From: Austwickia chelonae
Lineage (GTDB): Bacteria; Actinomycetota; Actinomycetes; Actinomycetales; Dermatophilaceae
DNA length: 64,000 nt
Direction of reading: 5' to 3'
Assembly (NCBI RefSeq): GCF_003391095.1
Contig: NZ_CP031447.1
Span: 1,984,001-2,048,000, forward strand
A program made the translations under genes and the position numbers. The notes under the pieces are model-generated. The model saw only the letters and a program-made list of their open reading frames with translations, did no database searches and was not told where the DNA came from. Position 1 is the stretch's first letter, and each line of letters starts with the position of its first letter. This document shows, one piece after another, positions 35,895 through 44,436 of this stretch.

Positions 35895-37247
35895 TCATCC
35901 AGCCAGGATCTCCACGTCGCCCAGGCCCAGTTCTTCCAAGGGCCCGGTCAGGACAGAAGCGTCCCCCACGATCACCGCAGTCCAGAGACCATCGACATGA
36001 GCGAGATAGGCCCCGGTCAACCGTTCGGGAGTCAGCGTGCGCATGTCCTGCAACACCTCGGTGGTGTGCGCGGTGGTCAGCCCTTCCATGGCCCGTGAGG
36101 CCGCCTCGTCCGCGACGGCGTCAGCCGTGGCATACCGCCCCGGAGCCGTCCGGCACAGATAGTCCACCCCGGACTGGACCTCGTCCGCCTCGAAGCCCTC
36201 CTGTCCGGCGTCGAGGATACCGATGAGCAGGTGCAGGGCGTCAGCGGTGACTTCGGTACGCACCGACCCGCTGGCGACGAAGAGTCCCGATCCCCGACGG
36301 GGACGGAAAGCACACCTCATCCCGTAGGTGTACCCCTTCTCCTCCCGCAGCAGTGCGTCGATCCGTGCGTGGGGGCTTCCGCCCAGGACATAGCTCAGCA
36401 CCGGATACGGTGCCCATCCCCCGGCCACCGTACGGGTAGGGCCTGAGCAGCCGACGTACAGCTCGCTCTGCACACTGCCGGGCCGGTCCACCAGGACGAT
36501 CCGGCTGCGTTCCGGTCGCGGCACGGAAGAAACAGGAACCGGCGCAGCGCTCTCCCCCGACCAGCCGCCCAAGGCCGATCTGACTTCGTCCTCGATCGCG
36601 AAATCCGTCATATCGCCGGCGACGACGACCACTGCCCCGGCAGGTCGCACGACCGCCGCATGATAGGCGATGACATCTTCCCGAGTGATCCGGGAAACGG
36701 TCTGCGCGCTTCCGCCGGTCGGTCGGGAAAGCCGATCGTCCTCAGCGTAGAAGGAGTTGGCGAAGGCCAGCGCAGCTCGCTGCCCCGGGTGGTTCAGCTC
36801 CTGTTCGACCTCCGAGAGCCGGGTGCGTACATGCCGACGGACCTGCTGTTCGGGGAAGGTCGGCGAGGTCAGGACCTCGGCGAGCAGCTCCAGGGCAGGG
36901 CGGGCGTGCCGACGGGTGACGTCCATCTCGACGATCAGCCCGCGCTCCCCCACTCCGGCAGCCAAGGCGATGCCGTGCCTTTCCAGGAGTTCGGCCATCT
37001 GCTCGGCGTCATGGGCGTGGGTTCCCTCGTCGAGCACCCGCGCCATGATGGTGCCGACGCCTTCGATGTGTCGTGGCTCCCCTGCGAGGGGAGCCGGAAC
37101 GACGACGCGGATCGACCAGACATGTTGTCCGGGGGTGTCGTAGACCAGGAGCCTGGCACCGTTGTCGAGGTCGGCGCTCTGCGGCACCGGGAAGGTCCAG
37201 GCAGCTGCCGGGGCGACAGATGGACGGGGCGGTCCTTGGACGGTCAT
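35895..37247 (-). CDS. M16-family peptidase, inactive-type subunit
   Basis: 450 residues, two M16 half-domains. Compared with the upstream partner, the zinc motif region reads GVGTIMARVLDEGTHAHDAE, without HxxEH, so it cannot bind the catalytic zinc. It retains the C-terminal substrate-binding Arg/Tyr pattern (ARIDALLREEKGYTYG). Its ATG at 37247 overlaps the stop of the active subunit gene (ATGA). The pair therefore resembles the alpha/beta arrangement of processing peptidases, where the inactive subunit helps hold the substrate. Confidence 0.87.
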   Translation of the reverse strand: MTVQGPPRPSVAPAAAWTFPVPQSADLDNGARLLVYDTPGQHVWSIRVVVPAPLAGEPRHIEGVGTIMARVLDEGTHAHDAEQMAELLERHGIALAAGVGERGLIVEMDVTRRHARPALELLAEVLTSPTFPEQQVRRHVRTRLSEVEQELNHPGQRAALAFANSFYAEDDRLSRPTGGSAQTVSRITREDVIAYHAAVVRPAGAVVVVAGDMTDFAIEDEVRSALGGWSGESAAPVPVSSVPRPERSRIVLVDRPGSVQSELYVGCSGPTRTVAGGWAPYPVLSYVLGGSPHARIDALLREEKGYTYGMRCAFRPRRGSGLFVASGSVRTEVTADALHLLIGILDAGQEGFEADEVQSGVDYLCRTAPGRYATADAVADEAASRAMEGLTTAHTTEVLQDMRTLTPERLTGAYLAHVDGLWTAVIVGDASVLTGPLEELGLGDVEILAG

Positions 37248-38521
37248 GCGTCTTCTCCCTGCGGTCGGACGGCCACGACGGCGCGGCATTCGGGGCGCAA
37301 CCAGGCCCGGGCGGCATCTCGGACCTGGTCTGCGGTGACGGAGGAGAGCCGGTCGAGGTAGGTGTTCACGGCGTGGGGGTCGTCGTGGAGGCAGGTGTAC
37401 TGGCCGATGGTGTCGGCTCGTTCCTCCAACGAGGCCAGCCCGGACAGCCAGCTACGTTCGCTCTGGGCCAGGACCGCTTCCATGTCGATCGGAGTGGGCC
37501 CCTGCTCGGCGAAGTCGGCGACCAGCTCGCACAGACGGGCCTCGAGGCGGTCGAGGTCGACCCCCTCCGCAGCCTGGACGACCAGATACCCCAGGGAGAC
37601 CCCGTCGAGGAGGCCCAGGCTGCCTGCCGAGACGAAATCGGCGAATTCTTCGTCGCGGACCAGTGCTCGTTCCAGCCGGGAGATACTCAGCCCGCCCAGA
37701 CAGTCCATCGCACAAGAGGCAGCGAGGTACTCGGCGGTGTGATCAGGGGGCAGCCTGAACCCGATGTACAACCGCTCGGAAGGCACGGCCTCGGTCCATT
37801 CACCCCGGACCGGGGCGGACAGCGGGCCGAGCGGGTCGGCGACCGGCTGTTCAGGGATCTCTCCGGAGGGGATGACCCCGAAGTAGCGTTCCGCAGCGTG
37901 GAAGGCCTCGTCAGCGGTGACATCACCGGCGATGGTGAGCACCGTATTCCCCGGAACGTACCAGTGCCGGTAGAAGGCGTGGACGTCCTCGAGGGTGGCC
38001 GCGTCCAGGTCGGCCATCGACCCGATGGTCGGATGCTGATAGGGGTGGCCGTCGGGGAAGATCAGACCGTACAGGTGGTTCAACGCATTGCCGTAGGGAG
38101 CATTGTCGTACCGCTGGCGTTTCTCCTCCTTGACGACATCGCGCTGGTTGTCCAGGTTCTCCTGGTTCACCGCGTCGAGCAACCATCCGTGGCGGTCGGC
38201 TTCCATCCACAAAGCCAGTTCGAAGGCTCCGCTGGGGACGGTGTCGAAATAGTTCGTCCGGTCGAACCAGGTGGTGGCATTGAGTCGCGCACCGTGCGCC
38301 ATGAGCGTGGCGAAGTGTTCTCCGCAGGACACCTGCCGGGACCCCTGGAACATGAGGTGTTCGAAGAGATGCGCGAAGCCTGTCTTACCCGGTGGTTCGT
38401 GACGTGAGCCCACTCTCACCCAGATGTTCACCGCCACCGTGGGAACGCTGTGATCCTCGTTGACGACGACGCGGAGCCCGTTGGGGAGTGTCCGGTCGAC
38501 GATGTCATAGGCGAGCGGCAT
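37244..38521 (-). CDS. M16-family zinc peptidase, active subunit
   Basis: 425 residues with inverted zinc motif HLFEH (H51, E54, H55) in GFAHLFEHLMFQGS and the distal ligand E132 in VVKEEKRQRYDN, 77 residues after H55 as in processing peptidases. The N-terminus TLPNGLRVVV is typical. The downstream overlapping gene encodes a zinc-less partner. Role is likely degradation or processing of peptides in the cytoplasm; no signal peptide. Confidence 0.92.
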   Translation of the reverse strand: MPLAYDIVDRTLPNGLRVVVNEDHSVPTVAVNIWVRVGSRHEPPGKTGFAHLFEHLMFQGSRQVSCGEHFATLMAHGARLNATTWFDRTNYFDTVPSGAFELALWMEADRHGWLLDAVNQENLDNQRDVVKEEKRQRYDNAPYGNALNHLYGLIFPDGHPYQHPTIGSMADLDAATLEDVHAFYRHWYVPGNTVLTIAGDVTADEAFHAAERYFGVIPSGEIPEQPVADPLGPLSAPVRGEWTEAVPSERLYIGFRLPPDHTAEYLAASCAMDCLGGLSISRLERALVRDEEFADFVSAGSLGLLDGVSLGYLVVQAAEGVDLDRLEARLCELVADFAEQGPTPIDMEAVLAQSERSWLSGLASLEERADTIGQYTCLHDDPHAVNTYLDRLSSVTADQVRDAARAWLRPECRAVVAVRPQGEDA

Positions 38522-38565
38522 TCCCTCACCCTAACCTCAGAGGGGTGAGTGATCCGTCACCCGGT

Positions 38566-38604
38566 GGGGTGGTGGATCACCGGAGTCCTCCGATCCACCA
38601 CCCC
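38566..38604 (-). terminator. Terminator hairpin downstream of ndh
   Basis: 13-bp perfect stem GGGGTGGTGGATC (38566-38578) and GATCCACCACCCC (38592-38604) around a 13-base loop, 7 bases beyond the ndh stop on the minus strand and before the M16 start. No U tract. Confidence 0.65.
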
Positions 38605-38610
38605 GAGGCT

Positions 38611-40026
38611 TCAGGAGCGGTCGGTCCTGTCCTGCGGAGCAGGTGCCGGGATCTCTTCCCCGCGGATGAGCCGTCCGCTGGTCCGGGAGCCCAGACGCCC
38701 CATCGCGAGCCGGCCGACCATCTGCTGGTTGGTGGTGGCCCGTTCAGCACGGCCGCTGCCGATGAAGGTGATGAACCAGCGCAGCAGCGTCGCCAGCTGC
38801 TGTTTGAAGCCGGTGATGTAGAGCAGGTGGAGCACCAGCCACGCGACCCAGGCCGGGAATCCCCACAGACGGAGGTGCCCCACGGAGACCACGGCCTTGT
38901 ACTTGCTGATCGTGGCCATGGAACCTTTGTCGTGATAGGAGAAGGTCGCCGGGCGCGGGTCACGGCCCGCGCCGGCCGCGGCGAGGTACTCGCGGATACG
39001 GTCGGCGGCGAATCGGCCGGACTGGATGGCCCCTTGGGCGACGCCGGGCACATCGGGGACGGACATCAGGTCACCGACGACGAAGATCTCGGGGTGTCCG
39101 GCCAGCGTCAGGTCGGGCTGTACGAGGACCCGGCCGGAACGGTCGGTCTGCGCACCGACCTGTTCGGCGACATGTCGACCCAGCGGGTTCCCTTGGACTC
39201 CGGCTGCCCACACCTTGCAGATACTCTCGATGCGTTCGAGCCTGCCGTCCTGGTGTTTGACGACGACACCGGTGGCATCGACATCGGTGACCATGACGCC
39301 GAGTTGCACCTGGACCCCGAGTTTCTCCAGCTCCTTCCGGGTGACCTGGCCGAGCCGGTCACCGAAGGTAGGCAGCACCTGCGCTGCGCCGTCGACGAGC
39401 AGCACGCGGGCGTCGGAGGGATTGATGCGGCGGAAGTTCCCGGCGAGGGTGGTGCTCGCCAACTCCCGGATCTGCCCGGCCATCTCGACCCCCGTCGGGC
39501 CGGCACCGACGACCACGAAGGTCATCAGGCGCTCGCGGACCTCCGGGTCTTCTTCGAGTTCGGCTTGTTCGAAGGCGCCGAAGATCCGGCTGCGCAGTTC
39601 GAGGGCGTCGTCGAGGGTCTTCATGCCGGGGGCATAGGTGGCGAAGTGGTCATTGCCGAAGTAGCTCTGCCCGGCCCCGGCTGCCAGGATCAGGACGTCG
39701 TAGGGAGTGCGGGTCTCCTTGTCGTGGAACCGGGAGGAGACGACCCGGTTCTCGACGTCGATCTCGGTGACCAACCCGTGCAGCACGGTCGCATTGCGCT
39801 GACGACGCAGGATCGCCCGGGTGGGCGGTGCGATCTGTCCTTCGGACAGGATCCCGGTGGCCACCTGGTACAGCAAGGGCTGGAAGAGGTGCTGGCCGGT
39901 GTCCGCGATCATCGTGATCTCGACGTCCGCAGTCTTCAAAGCCTTGGTCGAGAACAGCCCGGCAAAGCCTGAGCCGATGACGACAACCCGCTGCTTGGCA
40001 GTGGTGCGGTCACGTCCGTCGCGCAT
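38611..40026 (-). CDS. ndh: Type II NADH dehydrogenase
   Basis: Single-subunit, non-proton-pumping NADH:menaquinone oxidoreductase on the inner face of the membrane. 471 residues with FAD motif VVVIGSGFAGLFSTKAL, NADH motif FVVVGAGPTGVEMAGQI, and AGHPEIFVVGDLMS near the FAD. A hydrophobic amphipathic stretch near the C-terminus (LRLWGFPAWVAWLVLHLLYI) serves as the membrane anchor, typical of the actinobacterial form. Quinone-site AQ...IQSG is present (GVAQGAIQSGRFAA). ATG 40026. Confidence 0.93.
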   Translation of the reverse strand: MRDGRDRTTAKQRVVVIGSGFAGLFSTKALKTADVEITMIADTGQHLFQPLLYQVATGILSEGQIAPPTRAILRRQRNATVLHGLVTEIDVENRVVSSRFHDKETRTPYDVLILAAGAGQSYFGNDHFATYAPGMKTLDDALELRSRIFGAFEQAELEEDPEVRERLMTFVVVGAGPTGVEMAGQIRELASTTLAGNFRRINPSDARVLLVDGAAQVLPTFGDRLGQVTRKELEKLGVQVQLGVMVTDVDATGVVVKHQDGRLERIESICKVWAAGVQGNPLGRHVAEQVGAQTDRSGRVLVQPDLTLAGHPEIFVVGDLMSVPDVPGVAQGAIQSGRFAADRIREYLAAAGAGRDPRPATFSYHDKGSMATISKYKAVVSVGHLRLWGFPAWVAWLVLHLLYITGFKQQLATLLRWFITFIGSGRAERATTNQQMVGRLAMGRLGSRTSGRLIRGEEIPAPAPQDRTDRS

Positions 40027-40962
40027 GGTTCTCCTCGTCGGGAAAATCTGGTGATGCCGCTCTCACCACAGAAGTTTCGGAAGAGATGAGCGCAGCCGCA
40101 GTGATCCACACGGCCCTGTGCGCTCTGCGGTCGGCTTCGTCTCCGTGCGGTGGCGTTCATCCCCACCCCGGTGAGCGCGACAAGAGGCAAGGCCCAGTCT
40201 ATGCGCGTGATTCAGGACGTCTTACCCCTGGTGCCGCTTTGTGTCCAGGGACCTTGGGGTCCCATCTGACCTAGCTACGTGGACAGGTCGATTCGACGGA
40301 TCTTCCGTCGCCTCGTCCCCCGGGGCGGGCGCGGGCACCATCGGTCCGCGGGGCAGCCCCGCGAGGGTTTCGAGGGTCTGGCCAGCAAAGTCAGCCCAGA
40401 AGACCTGGATTGTGGTCGACAACGAAGCTTGATGCGAGGACCGCATTTCTTTCACTGCGACACGCCGTCTCCTTTCGCTATGACACGCCTTCTCTGCTGG
40501 TCACGGAAAGTCAACGAAAACCGAGCCGCCAACCCACAAAAAATATCATTCCTCCACCAATCCGGTCATAAAGGGTGTAAATTTCTGATCGACGACGGCC
40601 AATCGCAAGCACATCAACCCGGTGTTCCCGTAAGTTTCTCGCCAAAGGAGATGATTAACGATGCTGTTGGCTTAAACCGCCCTTAGCTTGTCTTGGCGAT
40701 GACTCTTGCTGCGGGCGCCATCCTATTCTGCATGAGCAAGGGTTGCAGCTTCGAGTGGATAACCACGAACGGCTGGAGGGTTTGGGAGCAGAAGGTTGCC
40801 TGCCGGATTCCATAACCCCTGCTGACGGCGGTGGGGGCCCTCCAGCAGGCCTGGTCCGAGCGCCCTGGAACGGCCCCCACCCCCGTGGCTCACCTACAGG
40901 AATCGGCGATAGTGTCAATGGTCACCGCATAGATCATGAACTTACTTATGGAAGTGTGCGCA
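40027..40962. other. 936-bp gene-poor, compositionally atypical region
   Basis: No convincing conventional gene. The part from about 40480 to 40680 is close to 45-50% GC, much lower than flanking genes, and the leader of the next gene is also AT-rich. It contains two AAAGGAG ribosome-binding-like sites: one on the minus strand near 40474 that serves only a three-codon frame (out of frame with an unrecognised 77-codon one), and one at 40644-40650 (+) that precedes short frames discussed below. Together with the following genes this looks like an acquired, partly decayed segment. Confidence 0.55.
40651..40815 (+). pseudogene. Short frame with internal amber codon, possible relic of a small peptide gene
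   Basis: Beginning at ATG 40651 (abutting AAAGGAG), the frame reads MINDAVGLNRP, then TAG at 40684-40686, then stays open to TAA at 40813. The second part, counted from ATG 40699, is 38 residues: a hydrophobic start (MTLAAGAILFCMSKGC) followed by SFEWITTNGWRVWEQKVACR, with cysteines and three tryptophans. The length and composition recall small bacteriocin-like peptides, and a peptidase-exporter set follows. No family match is claimed; it could be chance. Confidence 0.25.
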
Positions 40963-41214
40963 ATGAAGAAAAGTGTTGTGATGGCCCTTATTATGGGCCT
41001 TATCACAGGATTCATAATAACCGCGCTTGCTATGGGCTTCACCTTGATGGTGGCTCTCGGGCGCGAAGGAGCGACTTCCATCCCTGGGCTCATCGGCATC
41101 ACCAATGGTGCGCACGGGTTCGAGGCATCGACCGGGATCGGAATCCTCGTGGTGCCTCTCGTGGTGTCGGCGGTGTTTGTCGCGGCGGCCGCAGCCCGCT
41201 CTGCCCGCTCGTAG
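40963..41214 (+). CDS. Small two-helix membrane protein of the M50-ABC cluster
   Basis: 83 residues from the ATG at 40963, chosen because GGAAG lies 8 bases upstream; an in-frame ATG at 40936 lacks a site. Starts MKKSVVMALIMGLITGFII, a Gly-rich first membrane helix (about 5-32), a polar middle (GREGATSIPGLIGITNGAHG) and a second helix (about 57-77) ending in Ala/Arg. Its stop overlaps the GTG of the M50 gene (TAGTG), so the products are coupled. It could be an immunity/accessory protein or a precursor peptide; I cannot tell which. Confidence 0.65.
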   Translation: MKKSVVMALIMGLITGFIITALAMGFTLMVALGREGATSIPGLIGITNGAHGFEASTGIGILVVPLVVSAVFVAAAAARSARS

Positions 41215-41702
41215 TGTCTAAGTCTGCCGCTACTCGTGCCCTCGTTTACGAGGTACTGAGGCAATGGGGCCCCTTATGCGCTGCTACCTCGCTGACATTC
41301 TTCATCGCGACGTTACCGTTCCGCGCACTGGGCGTGCCAGAGGTCGCGCTCGTGGCCGCACTCCTGCCGTGGTGCGGCGTGTTCTCGGTGCTGACGCATG
41401 AGTTCGGGCACGTGTGGGCGATGCCTTCGAACAGGATTCGGGGAGTCGAGGTGCGGACGTTGGGAGTTGCCATCGTCAGTGATCTGTATCCCGGACTGCG
41501 TGGGGCGTTCGTTAGCCTGGCTGGACCGTTGGGTGCAACCTTGACGGGCTGCGTGATCATGTTCGCGGCACCCTTGCCCTTCCGGCTTCTTGGGCTCCCG
41601 TTCCTGGTCCATTGTGCAGCGCTTCTACCACCCTGCCGGGACCATCAAAATCTCGTAGAAGGCATCAGGAGCATCACAGCCCGGGGTGCTGATCAAGGGT
41701 GA
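41214..41702 (+). CDS. M50-like membrane metallopeptidase
   Basis: 162 residues from a GTG overlapping the preceding stop codon. Membrane segments flank a zinc motif HEFGH (residues 62-66) in SVLTHEFGHVWAMP; a possible third ligand is the Asp in ALLPPCRDHQNLVEG, in the position of the NPxxDG motif of site-2-protease-type enzymes. This is short for M50 but comparable to small M50 proteins found in RiPP and bacteriocin clusters. The frame is open for another 470 bases upstream but overlaps the small membrane protein, which has its own start. Likely role: intramembrane cleavage of a peptide or of its leader (inference). Confidence 0.72.
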   Translation: MSKSAATRALVYEVLRQWGPLCAATSLTFFIATLPFRALGVPEVALVAALLPWCGVFSVLTHEFGHVWAMPSNRIRGVEVRTLGVAIVSDLYPGLRGAFVSLAGPLGATLTGCVIMFAAPLPFRLLGLPFLVHCAALLPPCRDHQNLVEGIRSITARGADQG

Positions 41703-41711
41703 GGAGAGATC

Positions 41712-42311
41712 GTGCTGAAGCTTTCGCTTGAAAGCGTCTCGAAGATGTATGGAAAAACTCTCGGCGTCGATGCCGTGGACGTCGAGATCCGGGGCGGCCG
41801 GGTGCTCGGTCTTCTGGGCCCGAACGGCTCGAAGTCATGGCCGAGGCAGTGCGTCTCAGGGAGGCCTTGGACCGTCTGCTGGGAGCAGTATTCCCACGGG
41901 ATGCGTCGCAAGATCTCTCTTCTGGGGGCACTCCTGCGTTCCCCGGAGGTACTCGTCCTCGACGAACCGCTGCGCGGGCTGGACCCCGAGAGCAGCTCGC
42001 TGATCACCCGGCTCATCCAGCACCAGCGGGCAGCGGGCAGAATCGTCATTCTCTCCACGCACGACCTGCTGGTGGCGGAACGCTATTGCGACGATCTCCT
42101 CATCCTTGACCACGGACGGGTGGTTGCGTCTGGCCCCGTCCAGCAGCTCGTATCGGCAGGCGAGACGCTTGAGGACTCATTCCTGCGCATCACGGGCCTG
42201 GAGGAGTCGACACGCGCGGCGAGCGAAGCCCTTGCCGGGCTGCTAGGCCTGGCACCGCAGGAGCTACAGCTCATCGCGGACGACGCGGGCCGGAGCGAGG
42301 TTGTCCGATGA
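41712..42311 (+). pseudogene. ABC exporter ATPase with the Walker A region deleted
   Basis: 199-residue frame starting at a GTG with GAGGAG upstream. The start (LKLSLESVSKMYGKTLGVDAV) and GLLGPNG are normal, but instead of the GKS/T lysine and about 60-100 following residues the sequence goes through SKSWPRQCVSGRPWTVCW straight to EQYSHGMRRKISLLGALL (signature), VLVLDEPLRGLDP (Walker B) and VILSTHDLL (H-loop). A different reading frame across the junction gives MAEAVRLREALDRLL, which looks like the lost helix before the signature, so indels have scrambled this part. ATP binding is not expected. The permease gene overlaps its end (ATGA). Confidence 0.7.
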
Positions 42312-43411
42312 GTCCTGGCCGGTGGGTCGTCAAAGCCCTCGTCCTGCAGTGGCGGAACGCCATTCGGCTGCGCACCGGGCTGCACGGTTGGCGGCTCGCT
42401 GTGGTCCTTTCCGGGGCCGGGGCCGTCGCCTGGAACGTCGGCATCACCGGAGGACGCCGCTCGACAGTCACCATGGCGTTCGATGCGACGGTAGCGGTTG
42501 TGACGATGGTGGGTGCCCTCGCCCTCGGGGGCTGGGCGGTCCCTTTGGCCGCTGTGTTGAGCGGCAGCCTCCCGGACCCGGTCGCGTTCGTGGCAGCCTG
42601 CGCGCTGTCGTCACTCGTAGGTCTTGTCGTGACCGTCGCATGCTGGCGTTGGGCAGAGACTCTGACCGAGCTGGCGACCCGAGGCAACGGTTCCGCCGCG
42701 CGGAGCGCGGCCGTCAATGCGCGCCGCCCGGTCGGGATGACGTCAGTCGGATTCCACTGGGGACGTGTACCTGACGGCCTCCCCCTGAGTGGCCAGATGG
42801 CGGCGCTGGCTATGGCCGAGGTCATGAGCACGTTGCGGCATCCCGTCGTCGTGGCCAATGTCGTCCTATTCCTCGTGCTCGTCCCCGCGGCTGCCCTCCT
42901 ACCTGAGATGGCACGGCTATCGGTGGGCCCCCTCCTGGCGATGGTCCTCGCCTGTCTTCTCGCGGTGCTCTCCGAGAGCAGCTATGGCCGGAGTCTGTCG
43001 ACACAGTGGATGAGCCGTTCCACGACTCGCACGAGAGGAGCGTGGATCCTGCCCCAGCTCGCCGCAACAGCTGTCTTGACCTTGCCCCTCGCGATGATCG
43101 CTCCGCTGGTCATCTCCCACGGTTCGGCATCGGGCCCCGTCTACGCATCGACGCTGCTGACCGTGCTGGTTGCAGGGTCCAACGGGTGGCTCGGTGGTGT
43201 TCTCGTCCCCTATTCCGACTCGTCACCCGGCTCGATGTGGATCTCGACGTCCGTCGCCATCTTCCTCACCGGGCTGTGGGGATTCGTCGGGGACAACGCA
43301 GGCTGGTTCGAGCAGCCGCCGCTCTTCGCGCTAGCCGCCATCTGCTGGGCGGCCGTGGCGGTGATGGCAGGCAGCGTCATCGGAAGGAGTCGTGAAGCAC
43401 TGCGGGCGTAG
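42308..43411 (+). CDS. Membrane permease of the M50-ABC cluster
   Basis: 367 residues with about ten to twelve hydrophobic segments and no large soluble domain; overlaps the ATPase gene by 4 bases, so it is the probable membrane half of the same exporter. It resembles multi-pass permeases found with YSHGM-type ATPases rather than the ABC-2 permease consensus. The frame is intact although its ATPase partner appears broken. No recognisable substrate motif. The 236 bases that follow, to the apbE stop, hold no supportable gene. Confidence 0.65.
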   Translation: MSPGRWVVKALVLQWRNAIRLRTGLHGWRLAVVLSGAGAVAWNVGITGGRRSTVTMAFDATVAVVTMVGALALGGWAVPLAAVLSGSLPDPVAFVAACALSSLVGLVVTVACWRWAETLTELATRGNGSAARSAAVNARRPVGMTSVGFHWGRVPDGLPLSGQMAALAMAEVMSTLRHPVVVANVVLFLVLVPAAALLPEMARLSVGPLLAMVLACLLAVLSESSYGRSLSTQWMSRSTTRTRGAWILPQLAATAVLTLPLAMIAPLVISHGSASGPVYASTLLTVLVAGSNGWLGGVLVPYSDSSPGSMWISTSVAIFLTGLWGFVGDNAGWFEQPPLFALAAICWAAVAVMAGSVIGRSREALRA

Positions 43412-43647
43412 GGCTTTACCATGCCGGATGAGTCTCCCGCTCAGCAGGTTGCTGCGCCGTGGTCGGCGTCCGATGGCCAGCACACCACCTTCCGGGCCGA
43501 AGGGTTCGCCGATATCAAGCGGTCCAACCTGGGGTGACCGGCGCTAAATATCTACGCGGTCCGCGCTCTGATGTCCCTGTTCTGGGAGTCCGCCTGAGTG
43601 TCTTTTCCCCGGCGGCGGCGAAGGCCCCCATCGGGGACTCGGCCAGG

Positions 43648-44436
43648 TCACTGCCAGATGACCTGACGACCTGGCATAGCGAGCAGTTCCCTCTCCAGAC
43701 CCGCCGGACCCACGAAAAGAGCGGTCGCCCAGGCATCGGCCTCGACGATGTCCGGCGAGATGACACTCACCGACCCACGACGCCATGGCCTGTTCCCGGT
43801 CACAGGATCCACCAGGTGCGCCCCTCGCGCGGAACAGCCGGACGTGGCCACAGCACCGGCGTAGAGCTCGACGACCTCGACGAGCTGTCCGGAAACGTCC
43901 GGGTCCGCGATCCCGAGCCGCCAGGGGCGCCCGCCTCCGAGCGACTCATCGGTCCCGCCCACCATGAGATCGCCACCCGCGTTGAGACAGTAGGCGTGAC
44001 CTTCCACAGCAGCGAGATGTGCTGCAGCTCGGGCGACTGCCCAACCCTTGACCAGCCCAGTCGGGTCGTAGGACAGTTCTCCGGTCGTCTCCTCGGGGAG
44101 GAGCGCGGAGAAAAACCCCGCAGTGGCTTGGCGGTAGTGCTCGCACAGCGCCGCCACCTCGTGCATCTGCGGACTGCAGTCATCCCAGACCAGCTCCCCA
44201 CGACGCAGCCGGGACAGTTCGCTGTCGACGCGCCACACGCTGAAGGTTGCTTCGATCCTGGCCAATTCTGCGTAGGCCTCGTCGACAGCTGTGCTCACGC
44301 GTGGAGAGCGCGGATCCGGCCCGCGCATGTGGATACTCACCGGCATTCCCATGAGCCGACGTACCTGCGCGGCGACATACGGATGCGGCGACCCCGGGAC
44401 GGGCAGAACCGGCAGATCCGCAGGGTCGGTTCTCAT
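43648..44436 (-). CDS. apbE: FAD:protein FMN transferase (ApbE/Ftp)
   Basis: 262-residue flavin transferase that attaches FMN covalently to a Thr/Ser in the target motif of extracytoplasmic flavoproteins. Motifs: MGMPVSIHM near the start, FSVWRVDSELSRL, YDPTGLVKGWAVARA and AYCLNAGGDLMVGG, and the Mg-binding end EADAWATALFVG. No signal peptide. It overlaps the stop of the FMN-binding-domain gene (ATGA), whose SGAT motif is an evident substrate. Confidence 0.92.
   Translation of the reverse strand: MRTDPADLPVLPVPGSPHPYVAAQVRRLMGMPVSIHMRGPDPRSPRVSTAVDEAYAELARIEATFSVWRVDSELSRLRRGELVWDDCSPQMHEVAALCEHYRQATAGFFSALLPEETTGELSYDPTGLVKGWAVARAAAHLAAVEGHAYCLNAGGDLMVGGTDESLGGGRPWRLGIADPDVSGQLVEVVELYAGAVATSGCSARGAHLVDPVTGNRPWRRGSVSVISPDIVEADAWATALFVGPAGLERELLAMPGRQVIWQ

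Noticed and set aside
40222-40455. 77-codon minus-strand frame with a nearby AAAGGAG
   Set aside because: The AAAGGAG site fits a three-codon GTG frame better than this one; no recognisable domain.
43421-43537. 38-residue frame MPDESPAQQVAAPWSASDGQ...
   Set aside because: No ribosome-binding site and no family; could be a fragment of a lost gene but is not supportable.
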